A program made the position numbers and the translations under genes. The notes under the pieces were generated by a model. The model saw nothing but the letters and a program-made list of their open reading frames with translations, was not told the origin of the DNA and made no database searches. Below, in pieces: positions 6,628 through 8,047 of a stretch of 8,047 nt of DNA. How positions within the stretch are numbered: the first letter of the stretch is position 1; each line of letters begins with the position of its first letter. Origin of the DNA: an uncultured Clostridia bacterium (GTDB taxonomy: Bacteria; Bacillota; Clostridia; Christensenellales; Borkfalkiaceae); contig CAMWQS010000070.1 in the NCBI GenBank assembly GCA_947176485.1, positions 1 to 8,047 of the forward strand, given 5' to 3'.

Positions 6628-6898
6628 TTAATTTTTAAAAACAAAATCTTCATATCCTGCGTACATAGCATAACCAGCATAATCACAATACTGAGCGGAA
6701 ACACATTGACTACAAGGCTTACAAGATGATGATTTTGTATATCCTTTTTTTGATTGATTAACTATAATGCGGTTATCCTTTTTTATTTCGCCAATATATT
6801 TGCCATTAAAATCTTCCTATGGGTTCGCCCGTATAAGAAAATAAAATATCAGATGATTTATGTCCTATATATTTTCCGCCCCAAGCCCAAAAATACAT
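6628..6898 (-). pseudogene. Frameshifted small gene resembling the 4-fold beta flower family
   Basis: Reading leftward, ATG at 6898-6896 follows a good RBS and encodes 30 residues (MYFWAWGGKYIGHK ... GEPIGRF), then TAA at 6808-6806. Skipping one base (6808), the next frame continues at once as NGKYIGEIKKDNRIIV ... YAGYAMYAGYEDF and stops at 6630-6628, a further 59 residues with no ATG start of its own. The two parts share the unit GK(Y)IGxx and together match what I recall of '4-fold beta flower' proteins: an aromatic start, repeated G-x-x-I-G blades and a YxGYxMYAGYEDF-type end. About half a blade seems missing after GRF, so a short deletion with frameshift is likely. A cluster of four Cys (CKPCSQC then C six residues on) sits in the second part. 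Function of the family is unknown to me. It lies 30 bp after the larger minus-strand gene, probably in the same operon. An assembly error is possible. Confidence 0.72.
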
Positions 6899-6903
6899 AT
6901 CGA

Positions 6904-6910
6904 CTCCTTT
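6904..6910 (-). promoter_or_regulatory. Ribosome binding site of the broken small gene
   Basis: AAAGGAG on the minus strand lies 5 nt before the ATG at 6898. It supports a once-translated gene here and fixes its start. Confidence 0.75.
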
Positions 6911-6928
6911 ATAAATGCTATTCAAATT

Positions 6929-8047
6929 TTACTTACTTTCAATATTTAAGAATGCGTTGAAATATTGATTTTTCTTTTCTTCAACTATTTGCATATACTC
7001 TTCATAATTCCCCTCTTGTATATGTCCTTGAGAAAATTCACGTTTTGCATATATTTGCGCAGATTCAAAGCATACTAACGAAATTACATAATACAACGAT
7101 TTGGGTTTTAACTGATTTAATGATTTTTTATTTAAAGTATCATTCCATTCCGAAACGAAGGCTTTATTGATTTTATTTTTCACATCAATCTTAACTTTCT
7201 TATCATTAATATCAAACCACGATTGATATGCGCCCGTTGCGGTTTCGTCATTAACTAATTCATAACCTGCTATATCGCCTAATTTTTCGTGATTACTATG
7301 CTTTGCTGCTTTAATCAATACATTTAAAGTATCATAACCATTTTTGCAAGATGCCACGACAGTGTATTCATCATTTAAATCACCGCCACTAAATTCTAAT
7401 AGAATAAAACCTATATTCTCATTAATCATATTTCCTGATTCAATTGAAAAAGTAGGAGTGGCGCATTTAAGTTTGCCATTTGAAGTATCAGTAATTAAAA
7501 TTAAATCATTGTTTTTAATTTTTGACTTATCAAAATATAATTTTATTTTTTTATGGTTTATATCGGGCGAAAAAATTACATTTGATTTTTCAAATTGTAT
7601 TCCATTTTCAGGATATATTATTTCTTCTTTAATTACCGAAACATTACAATTTGAAGAATATTCCCCACACCGTGCATATAGTTCGACAGGATTTGCTGTT
7701 TCCACTTCAGCAGTAATTAAACAACTTTTAACTGGTATGTCAGCAGTGAAGTCATCTTCTGTCAAAATAATCTCTTTAGTAAAAACAATATTTTCATTGT
7801 TCCCTATTGCCTCAATAACAATTGAATCACCAATATATATTTGCGATTTATTGATATATATTTTTAAATCATAACTATGCCCAGCAGTAACCGAAATATT
7901 GTTGCGAGCAAACTCAATACCTAATGCAGGAGGCACTTTTTCCATATCCGACCTACCACCGATAGGTGTTGTTTGATTACTATGTAAATCCCGATTTAAA
8001 AATTTAAGAAATTCCGTGTAATTTTTAGTATTAGATAATGATATATT
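6929..8047 (-). CDS. C-terminal part of an unrecognised protein with two Ig-like units, running off the window
   Basis: The frame is open from the right edge (8047) to TAA at 6931-6929, giving 372 residues. The ATG at 7945 is internal: 34 more codons upstream are open, with no RBS before it, so the real N-terminus lies outside. Seen: a short polar start (NYTEFLKFLNRDL) and a Pro/Gly-rich linker. Two related units of about 100 residues follow, the first at about 42-142 (GIEFARNNISV, then YDLKIYINKSQI) and the second at about 149-245 (GIQFEKSNVIF, then KIKLYFDKSKI). They are rich in alternating beta strands and look like Ig-like sandwiches. The tail (250-372) is charged and mostly helical (LYYVISLVCFESAQIYAKRE). 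No signal peptide or membrane segment is visible. The domain order reminds me of C-terminal regions of large Hsp90/GHKL-type ATPases from accessory and defence loci; this is weak recollection, not a demonstrated match. The DNA is much more AT-rich than the left operon. Confidence 0.82.
   Translation of the reverse strand, partial: NISLSNTKNYTEFLKFLNRDLHSNQTTPIGGRSDMEKVPPALGIEFARNNISVTAGHSYDLKIYINKSQIYIGDSIVIEAIGNNENIVFTKEIILTEDDFTADIPVKSCLITAEVETANPVELYARCGEYSSNCNVSVIKEEIIYPENGIQFEKSNVIFSPDINHKKIKLYFDKSKIKNNDLILITDTSNGKLKCATPTFSIESGNMINENIGFILLEFSGGDLNDEYTVVASCKNGYDTLNVLIKAAKHSNHEKLGDIAGYELVNDETATGAYQSWFDINDKKVKIDVKNKINKAFVSEWNDTLNKKSLNQLKPKSLYYVISLVCFESAQIYAKREFSQGHIQEGNYEEYMQIVEEKKNQYFNAFLNIESK

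Noticed and set aside
6795..6815. Programmed ribosomal frameshift joining the two halves of the small gene
   Set aside because: No slippery heptamer with a following structure was seen, and about half a structural blade is missing at the junction, which points to deletion instead.
6754..6960. 68-codon + strand open frame in the convergent gap
   Set aside because: Antisense to the broken beta-flower-like gene, which has the RBS and family features; the + peptide is AT-driven Tyr/Phe/Ile/Lys.
7344..7874. 176-codon + strand open frame over the AT-rich region
   Set aside because: It lies opposite the partial minus-strand gene, whose frame is longer, continues to the window edge and shows an internal domain repeat; the + peptide is low-complexity Ser/Ile/Phe-rich.
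7995..8009. Further TTAAA/TTAAG boxes resembling the operator repeats
   Set aside because: They are 8 bp apart, inside a coding region of AT-rich DNA, with no -10 at the shared distance.
1..8047. CRISPR arrays, tRNA/rRNA genes, transposase genes
   Set aside because: Read on both strands; no regularly spaced repeats, no RNA gene signatures and no transposase motifs were seen.

Overview
The window looks like the end of a metagenome-assembled contig from a low-to-middle GC member of the Bacillota, probably an uncultured gut Clostridia-type bacterium. This placement is inference. It rests on a classic Firmicutes gene set (OmpR-type two-component system plus FtsX/MacB-type ABC transporter), strong AGGAGG-like ribosome binding sites, U-tailed intrinsic terminators and a secreted beta-helix protein. 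There is no rRNA or tRNA, and no single gene fixes the taxon.

Layout. Bases 1-46 are not genomic: they match an indexed Illumina Nextera read-2 adapter (end of P7, an 8-base i7 index, then the transposase overhang and mosaic end with five mismatches). Bases 47-1291 hold the 3' part of a right-handed beta-helix, pectate-lyase-like surface protein, closed by a 16-bp-stem terminator (1301-1337). A + strand module follows: response regulator (1425-2099), sensor histidine kinase (2096-3361, ATGA overlap), ABC ATPase (3438-4196) and an 8-TM two-FtsX-domain permease (4198-6540), ended by a terminator at 6544-6577 that can serve both strands.

The regulator promoter and the transporter promoter share the same arrangement: a TTAAG box, 11 bp later a TTAAAG box, and exactly 26 bp later (box start to -10 start) a TATNAT -10. 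The transporter promoter has two further TTAAG boxes, giving four at 11, 11 and 10 bp steps. This suggests that the regulator activates both its own operon and the transporter. The simplest reading is an envelope-stress or antimicrobial-peptide sensing and export module, but the substrate cannot be read from the sequence.

Right of about 6580 the DNA becomes clearly more AT-rich and the genes run on the minus strand. Two genes are visible there. One is the C-terminal 372 residues of a larger protein running off the window, with two related beta-sandwich-like units and a helical tail. The other, 30 bp downstream, is a broken small gene (6628-6898) with a good RBS and ATG. It is interrupted by a frameshift, and its two halves together resemble the '4-fold beta flower' family. 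This AT-rich pair looks like an acquired accessory segment and may be the edge of a larger island beyond the window.
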